Shown one piece after another: positions 24,026-37,800 of a DNA stretch of 64,000 nt. How positions within the stretch are numbered: position 1 is the first letter of the stretch; each line of letters starts with the position of its first letter. Under the pieces are notes generated by a model. That model was not told where the DNA came from. It saw only the letters and a list, made by a program, of their open reading frames with translations, and did no database searches. The translations under genes were made by a program, and so were the position numbers. The stretch is from positions 22,663,929-22,727,928 of the forward strand of contig NC_054706.1 in NCBI RefSeq assembly GCF_016097555.1, read 5' to 3'. The DNA comes from Gigantopelta aegis (Eukaryota > Mollusca > Gastropoda > Neomphalida > Peltospiridae).

Positions 24026-24353
24026 TTCTGTACAATTACTACATGCTGGCTAATTTTAAAGAAACAGGGCTATCATTTTCTAGTTGCCATCTGATGCTTG
24101 TAATGGCTAACAGAAAAATGTGATAGCAATATTAATACTTTCAAATCAAACCATCATAGTTCATTCTGTGACTTGATAGTTCAAGATGAAAGTTACACGC
24201 ATATACAGGTTGCACTGCAGTGGTGAAGTTGAAGCATGTTTGGTCACTAAAGAGATACAACACTTCCGCAAATTGTTAACTTTCGCTAAACCATCAGTTC
24301 TTTTTCAAATTTAAATATATTTTTTTGTTGTTGTTGCAATGATTGATGCATAT

Positions 24354-25855
24354 ATACTCTTCAAAAGAAGAAACGCAAAAACACATTGTCGTAACATTTG
24401 GAGAATTGATTTAATTATTGAATGGTGAGTCCGATAATTACCAAATGTTACAGGATTGTTCACAATTCACTCTAGTCCATTGTGAGTAAGTGATAGGACA
24501 CACCACCAAGGTTAAGGTCATCTGGAGTCAATACCGGGTGTGGCCTCCGCGTGTGTTTACAACTGCCTGGCACCGCCTGCCCATTGAAGCAACCAGAGTA
24601 CGGATGACGTCCCGGGGGATGGTGGCCCACTCGGCCTGCAAGGCTGCTGCCAGCTCGGGCAGGGTCTGGGGCTGTGGTTGTCGCTGTCGGAGGCGTCGGT
24701 CCAACTCGTCCCATAGATGCTCAAAAGGGTTCAAATCCGGTGATGTCGATGGCCAAGGAAGGACATTAATGTTGTTGTTCTGTAGGAAAGCCGTTGTGAG
24801 ACGTGCTGTGTGAGGCCTGGCGTTGTCATGTTGGAACACTGCGTTGGCGTTGGCCATAACTGGAACGATGTGTGGCCGGAGGATCTGGTCAATGTAGCCC
24901 TGTGCATTCAGGTTGCCCTGCACGTGGACCAGGTCAGTTCTGCCAGTGTGTGAGAGGGCTGCCCACACCATGACACTACCCCCGCCGAATCTGTCCACTT
25001 CCTGCACGCAGTTTGCCGCATAACGTTCACCACGACGCCTATACACGCGACATCTTCAATCATGACGTCGGAGCAGAAATCGGGACTCGTCACTGAACCA
25101 CAGCTGTCTCCATCGCAGTTGAGGCCATTGTCGATGAATCTGGCACCACTGCAGTCGGAGTCGACGGTGTTGTGGTGTTAAGATGACACCTCGAACTGGA
25201 CGTCTGGCACGAATTCCTACCTCACGTAGGCGGTTCCGTATGGTCTGGTCGGATATCCTGCGCAAACCTGGTATTGCTGCGGCTGTGGAGGTGGCAGTAG
25301 TCAATCGTTCCCGAAGGTGGCGTACCCGGATGTAGCGGACCTGCCCGGGGGTAGTGACCCGTGGTCGACCGGATCTAGGGAGGTCACGTGTTGATCCATG
25401 TTGCTGGTAACGGTCCCACAGTCTGGAGATGGTGCTTGGGGACACATGGAATGCCCTGGCAACGGCCGTTCTGGATTCGCCTGCGTCTAGTCGGCCGATG
25501 GTATTGTTTCTCTGCGGTTCACTGAGACGTGGCATGTCCTGGATTGTCAACTGTCGGCCAGATACAGAGGCCAGGCAAGCGAACACCCTGCACTTTTATA
25601 CTGTCGGTGTTCATGTTGCACGTGCAGACAACGCACGTGCAGTGGTGACATGGTTTGCACGTGGCTGCGTTTTTGCGAATATTCACATTTTGGAACTTTA
25701 TTGTACAGTAGCTGCGTTTTATCGAATGTAACCGTGGGAATGTGTTTGGGACATGCAATGACCTTATATTCACAAAGCATGAACCGGTAGGAAACATAAA
25801 ATCGGAGTTATAACCCATTTGTACCCTTTTGTGTTTCTTTTTTTGAAGAGTATAT
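24354..25855 (-). mobile_element. Second Tc1-like family, copy A
   Basis: Ends are ATACTCTTCAAAAGAAGAAA on the left and the complementary TTTCTTTTTTTGAAGAGTAT on the right, flanked by TA-rich sites. Length is about 1.5 kb. It is nearly identical to the copy at 40.3-41.8 kb but inserted in the opposite orientation. Confidence 0.9.
24472..25535 (-). pseudogene. Tc1-like transposase, copy A
   Basis: Starts [20 protein letters not shown] at 25535. [18 protein letters not shown], hook SGRPRVTT, second HTH ISDQTIRNRLRE, catalytic [15 protein letters not shown] and NPFEHLWDEL. A single TGA near 25056 interrupts the frame between FLLRRHD and the next block, and a small insertion shifts the last residues after VVNTR. 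Otherwise it is intact at about 354 codons. Confidence 0.87.
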
Positions 25856-25903
25856 ATAAGGAATGTATGGGAAGGGAACAATAGCAAACTAGATAGGGCA
25901 CCG

Positions 25904-26041
25904 CAAAATGTGGTGACCGCGGGTTTCCTCTAAAAAAAACCCAGTGTCAGAATGACCATATGTTTGACGTCCAATAGCCGATGATAACATAAAAAAATCA
26001 ATGTGCTCTAGTGGCGTCGTTAAATAAAACAAACTTTACTC
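25904..26041 (+). mobile_element. SINE 3' part, type-3 style
   Basis: GCGGGTTTCCTCTAAAAA, CATATGTTTGACGTCCAATA, GGCGTCGTTAAATAAAAC. Confidence 0.83.
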
Positions 26042-26543
26042 TTTTTTTAATTCTTTGAAAGACTTTGAATTTGAAAAAAAATATTTTTATGTCTTTGAAA
26101 GTCTTTGAATAGTAATAAGTCTTTAAATTCTCACCAATCATAGTCAAAGCAATGATGATATCTTTTACAGCTGCATGCATTTGATATTTTTGCAGTCACA
26201 AGGTTAAATGACAGATTAACTGTCGTGATGCATGTAAAAAAGTTCAATTTTTTGCTATGGACAGGAATGTAAACAAACTGATTTGGTATTTTTATTGCAT
26301 TCTATTGTCTTTGACTTGTGTAAAAGTCTTTGAAAATCTTTAAAAATGGCAGGTAAAAATCTTTGAATTTGATTGGTCTTTAAGGCTATGTACCCTTCAT
26401 GCTAACATTCGAACTCTGGGAGTGAGAATACAATCAATGTATACAATGTACAACTAATATTTTGTAGTTTTTGTTCTAACTACTTTTTTCTCTCTTTTTT
26501 TTTTCTTCATACTAGTACTTAACATTTGCCTTCACAATCTAAG

Positions 26544-26737
26544 ATGGCCGACTTCAAGCTGAGCGAGGACATTAAGAGTAGTGATCCAGAGATGTACGAC
26601 TTGATCCGTGAGGAGAAGCAGAGACAGAAGAGAGGTCTAGAGATGATCGCGTCGGAGAACTTCGCCAGCAAGTCGGTACTGCAGGCTCTCGGCTCGTGTC
26701 TCAGCAACAAGTATTCAGAGGGCCAACCCGGACAAAG
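26544..26737 (+). CDS. SHMT: SHMT coding exon 1 (aa 1-64 and part of 65)
   Basis: Encodes [10 protein letters not shown] through SEGQPGQ and two bases of the Arg-65 codon. The donor is CAAAG/GTGATA. A strong pyrimidine tract (26483-26509) and ACTAG end at 26515, so the exon probably begins at 26516 and an untranslated exon lies upstream. An in-frame TAA at 26520-26522 rules out a leader from that acceptor. A second AG sits at 26542-26543, directly before the ATG. The usual SEGYPGQR motif reads SEGQPGQR here. Confidence 0.92.
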
Positions 26738-29700
26738 GTGATAACACATATTTCTTTTCCACTTCACCTCACCTCAAACTAATAGCATTTGGACCCAACT
26801 TCTGACGTGCCATGGTACATGTACATGTATGTGAGTACAGCTCAGATCATGGGTACAGAAACTGTTACACCTAGGTCAGATATTAAACTTTGCACAAATC
26901 ATGTGAAATGACACTAATTTACTGACTGATATCTAAACTATGTAGATTTATAACTTGCAGATCAAGAACATATGAATTTTGCTCTTGACGGAGCATTTCA
27001 TAGCAAGACATGCATATCTTCTGCTCATAACATGGTGTCTTGTGATGCATAGTAACTGACAATAAATAAGGTCATTTCACAATTAAACCCAAAAACAAAC
27101 ATGAATAAGTGGAAGACTATGTGAAGACACCAAAAAACCCAAATTGTGTATAAACTTAAAGTTTAGAAGTGACACTGTAAAATAGACACCGTTATGAGCA
27201 GCAGATTAAAAAAAAAAAGTTTCCAGGTAAAGAAAACTAACACCATTGGACATGTACAACAATGAACACAATATGGTACATGGAAATAGATTTATTCATC
27301 TTTTATGATAACCCATAATCAATATCACACATTGAAGTAGAAAGACTATTTCAAATCACCTTCTGTGCATAACACAGACACTGATTATGCCAAAATACAT
27401 CATAAAACACTGCAAATCATACAGATGTGACCCCATTTGACAGAATGACTTAATCATTCCTAGGATGTGTTAGCTTGTCTTGAGTAATAATAATAATAAA
27501 AAAATACAATGTACTAGTATATATATATGCTATAGACTTGTGACACAGAAAACCGGTAAAATATGTTTTTAAAAACTGAATCTTTGTAATATTTCGAGTT
27601 CACTTTTATAATGAATATAAAAGATTGGAAGTAGAAGCTCTGTAAATATACTCAGCAGGATAATATTGCCTCTCAATTAGTGTTAAGTTATAACATCTTA
27701 CTTTAATGATTGGGAGAAGAAAAAAAAACAATAAACGAAATATGAGGAAAAAATAGTTGGCAATCACTGGAATAAAACTTGTAATTTGATCATTGGGATC
27801 CAATACTAAACAGAAATCATGTAGGCAATTTGTGTCTTTAAAAGAAATCCTTGAAACAGGCATAATGTCCAGGATCTTATTGGAGAAAAAAAAACGAGGT
27901 CCAATACATCAGACATGACATAGTGCTGCCCCATTTTCCTCAGGAAACGCAGCTCTGTTCCATCGTCATCAACACTTTCAACCTGCAAAATATGAAAATG
28001 TCACATTATATAACAAGCTTGTACAATGTACTGACAAAATGTAAACAGAAAAAACTCCACATTTGTTTCATGTTTGTGCTGTTGCTTCTGTTGTTTATCT
28101 TACAAGGTTTGTTGTCAACATCCAAATAAATTTTCATGAGGTTTAAATAACTAAGTAATTTAATCCAAAACTTAAATCTGTTTTGTACATTCCATAAAGG
28201 TTTTTTTGGCACAAATGGCAAAAGGGGGTGAGGGGGTTAGGATCGGTCAGGTAACCCAAGCCACACGAATCCAGGATAAAACCCCACTGGAAAAAAACCC
28301 ACCCAGACATAACCCCACTGGAAAAAAAAACACTCGGACATAACCCCATCAATAAATGAGAAAAATGGACAAAACCCCACTGTGACCATTTTACACATAA
28401 AACTGAAAAATATGAAATAAAGTTGAAATTTCTGTTTTGGAAGAATAAAATTATAAATAAAATTCACAAAATAGATTATGATAAAGAATAAAGTTTACAT
28501 TTGTATTTTGATCAGTCAAGTGTTGCACTGATTGCATTGATCTCCATGACAAAGGATTATCTGAACTTTGTGATCAAGAGATCAGGTTTTCTTCTAAGAG
28601 ATCAAGGAAATCATGGATTTAGGGCTTCCCATTGTTGATTGGGTATGTCATAAATTCTACATCAGATGGACCCCTTATAAGGTTGAAGAATACTACGTCA
28701 GTATTCATTTCCTGAGAACTGTAAATACAACTATGGAAGTTATCAAGAACAACAAGGGTGGTCTCAAGCTAATTCACGAAGGCTACTTGTATACTAAGAG
28801 GTATGCCAGGAAGAATATTCGATGGGAGTGTTCCAGCAGAGCTGCATTTACTTGTAAAGGCGGTGTGACTTCAGACCTGGAGGTAATTATGTTATCATAA
28901 CTAACTTGTATGTGTGTAGGTAGATAGATATTAATTTGACCACCTTTTCCCCAATACATGTTATATTTATGGTATGCACATGTATATGCTGTTTCTTTAA
29001 ATTTAATATGCAACATTATTATTATTATTATTATTATTATTTTAGCATTGAAATGTATTCAAAATTAGTTACGGGCCGAGATTACCCAAGTCCAGGTAGA
29101 TTTAAATTAAAGCCTGAATATTTGACTTTGTATCTTTCCAGATAAAGACCATTGTTAGTTTCACACAACATAGCCATGATCCACAGGATCAGTCTGTAGC
29201 TGGGGTTTATGGATGGAACATTCACTGTTGCTCCACTGTTGTTTACTCAGCTGTATGTGATTCGTGTCACCCTCGACTTTGAACAAGCTGTGATGAATGC
29301 AGTAATAACAACCTTTGGTCCACAAGTCAATGTTCATGGATGCTTCTACCATCTTACGCAGAGCACGTGGAGGAAAATACAGAGTCTCGGCCTATCGGGA
29401 AGAGAAGGATGTTAAGCTTTTCTGTGGTATGCTTGATGGACTGGCATTCCTACCAGTTAATGATGTACCAGAGGGGATGACCTATCTGCGTGACAACACC
29501 CCTGATGGGCTGGAACCCTTGCTCGTGTATTTTGACAGCACTTATGTGTCAGGATCTTATCGCCGTATTCAGCCTCCTCAACGATCAGATGGATCTGTAC
29601 CTCCTCTTCGTATGCGCCGTATTCCCCCTGCGTACGCACCATCCATCTGGAATGTGCACACCATCACATTGAAAGGTGGATCCAGAACCAATAACATATG

Positions 29701-32700
29701 TGAGGGGTGGAACAATTCCTTTGCGAAACTAGTTGGACATGCCCACCCAACCATCTGGAGAGCCATAGACAGCATTCGGAAGGATCAAACCCAGGCTGCT
29801 ACTGCACGACTTATGGATGAGCGTGGTGAACGACCTGCAAAACGGGTACGACACCACATAAAGAAGCTGCAGACGAAGCTCCATAACCTCTGCTGCACTG
29901 ACAGACGGGATGACATCAAGTCCATTTCGGAAGTTCTGAAAGGCATCGGCCACTGTGTGAGGTGGAAGTAGGCTAGATTACACTTGTTTCAATAAAAAAT
30001 AAATACTGTATATACGATTTTGTTATATATTGAGATATATGAGTGGGGTTATGTCCGAGTGGGTTTTTTTCCAGTGGGGTTTTATCCAGTGTTTTTTTTT
30101 CCGGGTGGGGTTTTGTCCGTTTACCAGCCACACATATTATTTAATTTGGTCTAATTGTATTTTACTTCCAGGTTCCTTGTAATAAAGTGTTAAAATGTAA
30201 AAAAACAAACACTTTAAATGGTTAACATAAAATGATGCCTAAAAGTTATGTTTATAGATCAAACAACTAAGTCAATATTTTTGGTAGCATTTTTTTGTTA
30301 AAGTTTGTGGTTGCTATGGTTATGAAAATGCCTACATAAATAGCCAATGAAAAGATGGATTTTGATTATTTAAAGTTTTTTCGGCCATAACAAAGACTAA
30401 CTAAAATAATCCTCAAAAGACTGTTCAGACATCTGCTTAAAACTTTTCTGTTCAAAGATTTTGATTACCGAATAGAAGTACATCAAACACAAAATAAAAG
30501 AACTTTAACCCTTTTTTGTTTCACCATCAAAGACTACAAAGAACAAAGTGGCTAGTCTTGTTAACACATCTTTTAGAACAGGTGGCAATTAGGGGCAATA
30601 AAAATTCTAAAGGTAGACACAGGTGGGCCACACAGGTGAGAGGTGTTACTATACAATACATTCAACCTCACTTTGAATCTAGTATCAAAAGGATGTGGAT
30701 TATCACATTGGTGATAATTAAAAGTTCAAAATATTTCAAAAGACAACATAAAAGGCTTTTTTCTAAGCTTTGTACTCTTGTACTTCAACAAATAAATGGA
30801 GTCTGTGTTATGAGCAGCATGCCATGAGTTAAAATTGAGTTAAAATTTACTTATTTATTACAAAAATTAGGCAGATATATTTCAAGCACTATTTCATTAA
30901 TGTGGACCAACATAAAGCTGGTTTAATTAATTAGGCACATTGATTTGCAAACAATCACTTCAGCTCATAACAAAGGTTCCAAAAATAAAAATAAAATGGG
31001 TGTCTGTGTTATGAGCAGAATACCATGAGTTACAATTGGGTTAAAATTTGCTTATTTATTACAAATATTAGACAGATATATTTCAAGCCCTATTTCATTA
31101 ATGTGGACCAACATAAAGCTGGTTTAATTAATTAGGCACATTGATTTGCAAACAATCACTTCAGCTCATAACAAAGACTCCAAAAATAAAAATAAAATGG
31201 GTGTCTGTGTTATGAGCAGAATACCATGAGTTACAATTGAGTTAAAATTTGCTTATTTATTACAAAAATTAGACCGATATATTTCAAGCACTATTTCATT
31301 AATGTGGACCAACATAAAGCTGGTTTAATTAATTAGGCACATTGGTTTGCAAACAATCACTTCAGCTCATAACAAAGACTCCAAAAATAAAAATAAAATG
31401 GGTGTCTGTGTTATGCACAGAATACTATGAGTTAAAATTGGGTTAAAATTAGCTTATTTATTACAAAAATTAGACAGATATATTTCAAGCACTATTTCAA
31501 TAATGTGCACCAACATAAAGCTGGTTTAATTAATTAGGCACATTGATTTGCAAACAATCACTTCAGCTCATAACAAAGACTCCAAAAATTAAAATAAATT
31601 GGGTGTCTGTGTTATGAGCAGAATACCATGAGTTACAATTGGGTTAAAATTTGCTTATTTATTACAAAAATTAGACAGATATATTTCAAGCACTATTTCA
31701 TTAATGTGCACCAACATAAAGCTGGTTTAATTAATTAGGCATGTTATATGCAAACTATCACTTCTGCTCATAACAAAGACGCGATTCTAATGGTGAGAGA
31801 ATGACCATCAAAAATGCATTTATCATCATAAAATTTATCACAAAGTGTCTCAAGTAAAAAGAAGAAACATTAACAAAAGAAATACTAACCTTCCATTCGT
31901 GTGCACTGCTCGGTTATCAACCAAATTGAAGAAAAACGTCCCTGGATCAAATTGTCTTCCGCTCATAACATGTGTCAAAACCAACAGACACGAACGCAGA
32001 TCAATATCTCTTTGTAAATCACAACATGCTTGGCACAAACCAATGACGCGTTGCTTTTAGTAAACAACTTGTGGAATGTATTAAGCAAATTTACAACATA
32101 TCACAATTTTACCCAAAGTTGCAGCGTGTGTTCTTTCGCTCATAACGCACAGGACACCAATCACTTACGAGTTATATATATGACCATAAATTACGTAATT
32201 TTACAATCACAAATCTCAGTTTTTCCCCATGTACAGTACTAAAGTGTACATATTAAGCCATTTGTCTTTGTGACGAAAAAACACTTTGTTGCAGTAGATA
32301 CATGCGTCGTCTAGCATTAATGTAAATAAGACACTAATGGTTATGAGCGGAATGTAGATTTATTGCCAGTAAAATCATGCAATTTACTTAAATATACATG
32401 GAAACAATTTAATGAGAAAATAACGAGTATTTATCTTATGTTAGGTGGTAGTTATGGTCTGTATATTGCTTTTGTACATGGGGCATTTGTTGATCAAAAT
32501 TTGTAGTCGTCATGATGTAACAAAATGGCCATGGTTTTTACCCACTATTACTGTCGTTTTAGCTTTTTCCTGAACTTGGTGCAAACCAAACAGAGCAAAC
32601 TTTGCTCCTACTAGGTTCTATAAAGTCTTTCCTGAACATAGTTGTAAAAGCAACTTTGAAATTTTGTTACATATCCTTTGAAAATAGATTTTTTGTTCAA

Positions 32701-34814
32701 CATACACTCAGTGTACCCATGATCTGAGCCGTACTCATGTGCTATCCTGTCTATGGGATGATGCATATAAAAGATCCCTTGCTGCTAATTGAAAAGAGTA
32801 GCCCGTGAAGTGGCGACAGCGGGTTTCCTCCCTCAATATCTGTGTGGTCCTTAACCACATGTCTGACGCCATATAACCGTAAATAAAATGTGTTGAGTGC
32901 ATCTTTAAATAAAACATTTCCTTCCTTCCAACTTCCAACACCATATAACTGTAATTAAAATGTGTTGAGTGTGTCCTTAAATAAAACATTCCTTTCTTTC
33001 TTTATATCAAACTTGTGACCGGAACAGGAAGCAGAAGACTCATTGGAAGATTTTAAGTCATCCCATGGGATGTTTGGACTAGTTTACTGCAGTAGAGGGG
33101 GGAAAATGCAATTAGTTTGAGGTCAGGTTATGTGTTCATGAAAAGAAATGCGCTCTAGGTCTAGGATTGATTCCCTTTTTTGACAGTCTTAGAAAGGTAA
33201 CTCGCTAAATTTTTCCATTAGGTTTTACATGCACATTCAGAACAAACTTGTAGCACACGCCTGTTTAAATTTTTTAATTTTTTTAAAATCCATTAATAGC
33301 AAAGTATTGCACTATCTCAAAGACAAGATAGCACATACATCTCAAATCTGATGCCACAGACCATTAGTAGCGTTGGGCTGTATACCATTCAGTATTGGTA
33401 TTATGTCAATACCAATTTACCGTACTGAGCAAATTTCAAAATACTGAAATTTCAGTATTGAGAAATATTTCCCACGATTTATCACAAATGCAAAATGGGT
33501 TAGGTATAAATCAGACTAGAACCTTTTGTATGGAATTTAATTTTATTTAGTTAAAATTGGTAGGTGAGCCTCAACTCATGTACGCATTTAAAGCTGAGTA
33601 CACCGAAAATATCACTCGGTATTGGTATTGTGTTAATACCAAATACCATTCCCATACCGAGATAAATCACCTCAAAAATACCGATTTTGATATCTAACCT
33701 CAAATTTCAATACCGCCTAGCTCTAACCATTAGATTGATTACTTATGTTTTCGACAAGTAAAGCTCCTAAAAAACCGAAATGCGACATCTCCATTCATAC
33801 AGTCAACCTGTTTTAGTTTGGTGTCAGTTTTCTTCTGGTAGCTTTTGTGCTAATCACCAACATGTAAGTGTAACGTTATGAGTAAACTCGAAATGGCTCA
33901 ATTTAAAGGTCCTATTTAGGAAAATTGATATTTTTCATAGAATTTAGAGGGGTGGATCCCAGAAATATTTTGCTGTCGATAAAAAAATAAAAGAATTAAA
34001 AAGGCACTTAAAATACAGGCCAGGCCTGCGCAAATAAAAAATTTGCATAACCTATTTTGGTTTGCATAACCTGGGTTTTTTCTTTATAATTTAAAAAACA
34101 ACAAAACCCACTTAATTTTGAGAAACGAGAGTGGCAATGGTAAGTAAAAAGTATATGTATACAAATGTTTAAGAGATTTAAAAATAATAATAATAATGAT
34201 AATGATAATAATAATATAGTTAATGTCAGGCTTGACCTATTATATAAAACACATCATCATGTGTGCATAACTACGTGTGAATAAATAAGAATTCACTGCA
34301 AGGCAATCTCTTACCATTAATTTTATAATATTAGTCCTTTATGTACATATAATGTCATGACATTCAGTCCTGAGCGGGAGACTCTGTGTCATCTTCCTCG
34401 TCTGAGGAACAGTGGATATTGATACTGTCACTGTCATTATCATTGACACTGTTGTTGTCGTCACTATCACTATCTGATTCGGAATTACAGTTAATAATAG
34501 GGTCACTGTGACTCTGATTTACCCTGGTTGCATCTATTTCGCAAGATATTTATACAAACTTGACTGGTTACGTTACGCACTACGGAAAAGCACTGCTTCA
34601 GGAACAAGTCTAATGTTTGTACTCGCGATAAAAATATGTTGGTACTTTGCCGGGACTAATCATTCAGTAAATTTTACACCAACAGTAAATCAGTTATGCC
34701 AAATAAAATGTCATAACCGATGCCCGAACGAAACGGTCATTCGTGCAATTTGTGCAGGCCTGAAATAGTTTTAGGAGGGACAGGTTCCCTGGTCTGTCTG
34801 TGTCTGTCTGTCTG

Positions 34815-34853
<39 letters not shown>

Positions 34854-37800
34854 GTCTCTGTCTCTGTCTCTCTCTGTCTGTCTGTGTCTGTGTCTGTCTC
34901 TCTCTGCCCAGCCCCACCAACCGCCCTTTAATTTACGTCTGTCCTAGAAATTGTGCATTTGGAGTTCTTTCGGGTATTATGGATGAAAGGAAGTCATTGA
35001 TAAAATTTAACGACTTTGTCAAAAAAAAAAGGGCACAGAAAGCATTAGTACTTTACCCAGATTTGTGGGACGTTAATGTCGCACATTCGCTTCTTTTTCA
35101 GGTATTATGGAGGGAATGAAGTCATTGATAAAATTGAACGACTTTGCCAGAAGAGGGCACTGGAAGCATTTGGACTTGACCCACAGTTGTGGGGCGTCAA
35201 TGTTCAGCCTCTCTCTGGTTCCCCGGCAAACTTTGCTGTTTACACTGGGGTTGTCGAACCGCATGGCAGGATTATGGGATTGTATTTACCTGACGGGGGC
35301 CATCTTAGTCACGGCTTCATGACTCAGCAGAAGAAAGTGTCGGCCACATCTGTTTTCTTCGAATCGTTTCCATACAAAATCGACCCAGACACAGGTCTCA
35401 TAGACTATGACCAGCTTCACAAGAATGCTCTGCTGTTCCTTCCAAGGATGATTGTTGCAGGTCTGTTTGATTGTTAGTCACATTGGTAGTGTAGTCAAGG
35501 TCTCGAATATGGCAAATGCAGTGAAACCTCTTAAAACCGGACCCTCTGTAAAGCGGAATTCCCTCAAAACCAGACATTTTTCTTGGTCCCTTTTTAAATA
35601 TCTCTGCAGAAGAGAACCTCCCTAAACCCGGATACCTCTTAAAACCGGACTTTTTACTTGGTCCCAAGGGTTTAGAGGAGTTTCACTGTAAGAGGACAAG
35701 GCCTTTTGGCATTCACTAATGAAGATTGTGGGGGTGAGGTGACGGGCTTTACGGCCAGAATACAGAGGGCAACAAGACAAACTTCAGTAAGTGTCTTAAA
35801 AGGACATTCCTGAGTTTGCTGCAATTTTTAAGATGTTATCGACTAACAGACTATTTAACAACTGTAATTACATATCAAGTATATTTTTCTGCATAAAATA
35901 TTAGTGGCTGCATATTAAACGTGTTTCTGATCGTTCTAATATTTGTAGTAGGTTAAATATCATTTTATTTCCTAAACAATTGTTTTTTCATCCGTACCAA
36001 ATTATTTGAAGACAAAATCCAGTTTGGGCTTCTTACAAATATTAAAACGACCAGAAACGCATTGAATATACAGACACCGATATTCTAAACAAGAAAATAT
36101 ATTTAATATGTAAGTTTAATGGTGGAAATATTTTATTAGTTGTAAACATCTTACAATGCAGCAAACTCAGGAATGTCCCTTTAATATAACCACAGCACCC
36201 ATTCATAAAAGGGGAAATAAACTCAAATATGAGCCTTATGTGTTGGAAAGACGGAGGTGGATCGGGGGGAGGGGCCTAAATTTTGCGATAGTTATAATTT
36301 TATTCTATTAATTTTCATTTTTTATAATCCCCCCTCCACACCTTCCCCAAAGTTCCCTTGGCATTCCACCTCATGTCACTGGGGTTCCCCCCCCCCCCCC
36401 CCCCCCCCCCATAATGGATTTTCTGGATCCGCCACTGAAAGAAAGATGCATACCCGGACCAGCAAGATATACTGACACTTTAAGAAATGAAAAACGCATA
36501 ATTTTAGAGTTAATAAAAAAACGTGATTATTCCTGCTAACTGGGGGCAGCCATTTTCTTCTTTTTTTCGTTGTGTCCAGTACTCTAGCTTGGAACGAAGT
36601 GACGTCATCTTATAACAACTCCTGTGTGCACAGTGTAAACAAATGCAGTAATTTGCGACAAAGGGCTTTGCTTTCATCAACCTGACTTGTAAAACAACAT
36701 AAATGACTTGATAATATAATAAACTATTTAACTAAATATATTGACCATTGACCAGCTCCGTTTCGGGGAAATGAGTCTAAATCGGAATCACCTTCAAAAC
36801 GAACAATTTTTTTGTTTGTTTTTTGTTGTTTGTATGTGTGGGGGGTTGTTTGGGGGGTCTTGGGTTGTGTTTTTTTTTATAGCTATAATGGCATTTCAAT
36901 GTTGTTGGGAGTTGAAACCTGAAAATGTTTGGTCTGAACATTATTAAATGGTTCAATCATGTAAACAACGAATGTTTGTAATGCTGTTTTAGCCATACAT
37001 TTAATTTTTGCTTCCATTTAAGCCATATAGCCATAGATTGTAATGCCATTTGAGCCAAAGCTGGGTTCTGTTTTGTCCAGTTTGGTTCTGTTTTCGTTTG
37101 GGGCTGTTTTGGCATGGTTCTGATTTCGCTATAATTTGTTTCTGGCATGTCGCCCTTGCGCAGTTCGGAACTTGGAAGTAATCTAATGACAATATGGTAC
37201 ATGTGTAGTTCATCATCATTATGAACCGTTTGTTTGAATGGTTTGGAATTCTGGCATGGCTGATGCCCACTCGCGGATTCAATGCAAAACAAGTAAAATA
37301 ATGAAATAAATGAATAAAATTACAGTCGGTCAGAAAAACCCAAATTGCCCGTCAGACTGGAAGTTGATTTTTTTAACTCATCCGTCAGAATTTCTACTCG
37401 CATTTTGCGAGCTGGCAAGTACTTTCTGCACCCCTGTGGTGTGTCACATACTATTACTAGGTCACTGATCTACTTTTCACTGTCTACTGCACATAACAGT
37501 AAATCCTTGTCTGACCATATCTTGCATACAGAACCATCAAACCTGACATGTAGGAACAACTTGGGATTGCAGTGTGTCGCGTACTATTACTAGATCACTG
37601 TGATATAAACTGTTCATGCATCCCGTTGCAAAAATTTCACATAATTAGAATTGAATCATATACCCGTAACATATTCCATTAATATCTATGGTTTTCCATT
37701 GAACCTCTGACAGGTGTATCATAAACCTCACCGGTACTCTTGTTTACATACTTTATGCAATTTAATAAAAAAACTTGATTGATTGGTCTGTTTTTAAATT

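Larger units (their letters stand above)
26738..35101 (+). other. SHMT intron 1 (8.4 kb)
   Basis: Contains the MULE-like element, the 201-bp satellite with GCTCATAAC motifs, a truncated SINE, the GGTATT MITE, an acidic minus-strand ORF, a TC tract and the decayed exon 2 copy. The remainder is AT-rich without genes. Confidence 0.85.

Noticed and set aside
25519-25887. ORF of about 120 aa at the end of Tc1-like copy A, repeated at 40365-40643
   Set aside because: Non-coding terminal region of the transposon; it occurs in both copies only because the element does.
34720-34947. Leu/Ser-rich ORF
   Set aside because: Translation of the TC microsatellite.
37001-37292. Minus-strand ORFs with [12 protein letters not shown]
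   Set aside because: No domain, splice or start support; probably chance in SHMT intron 2.
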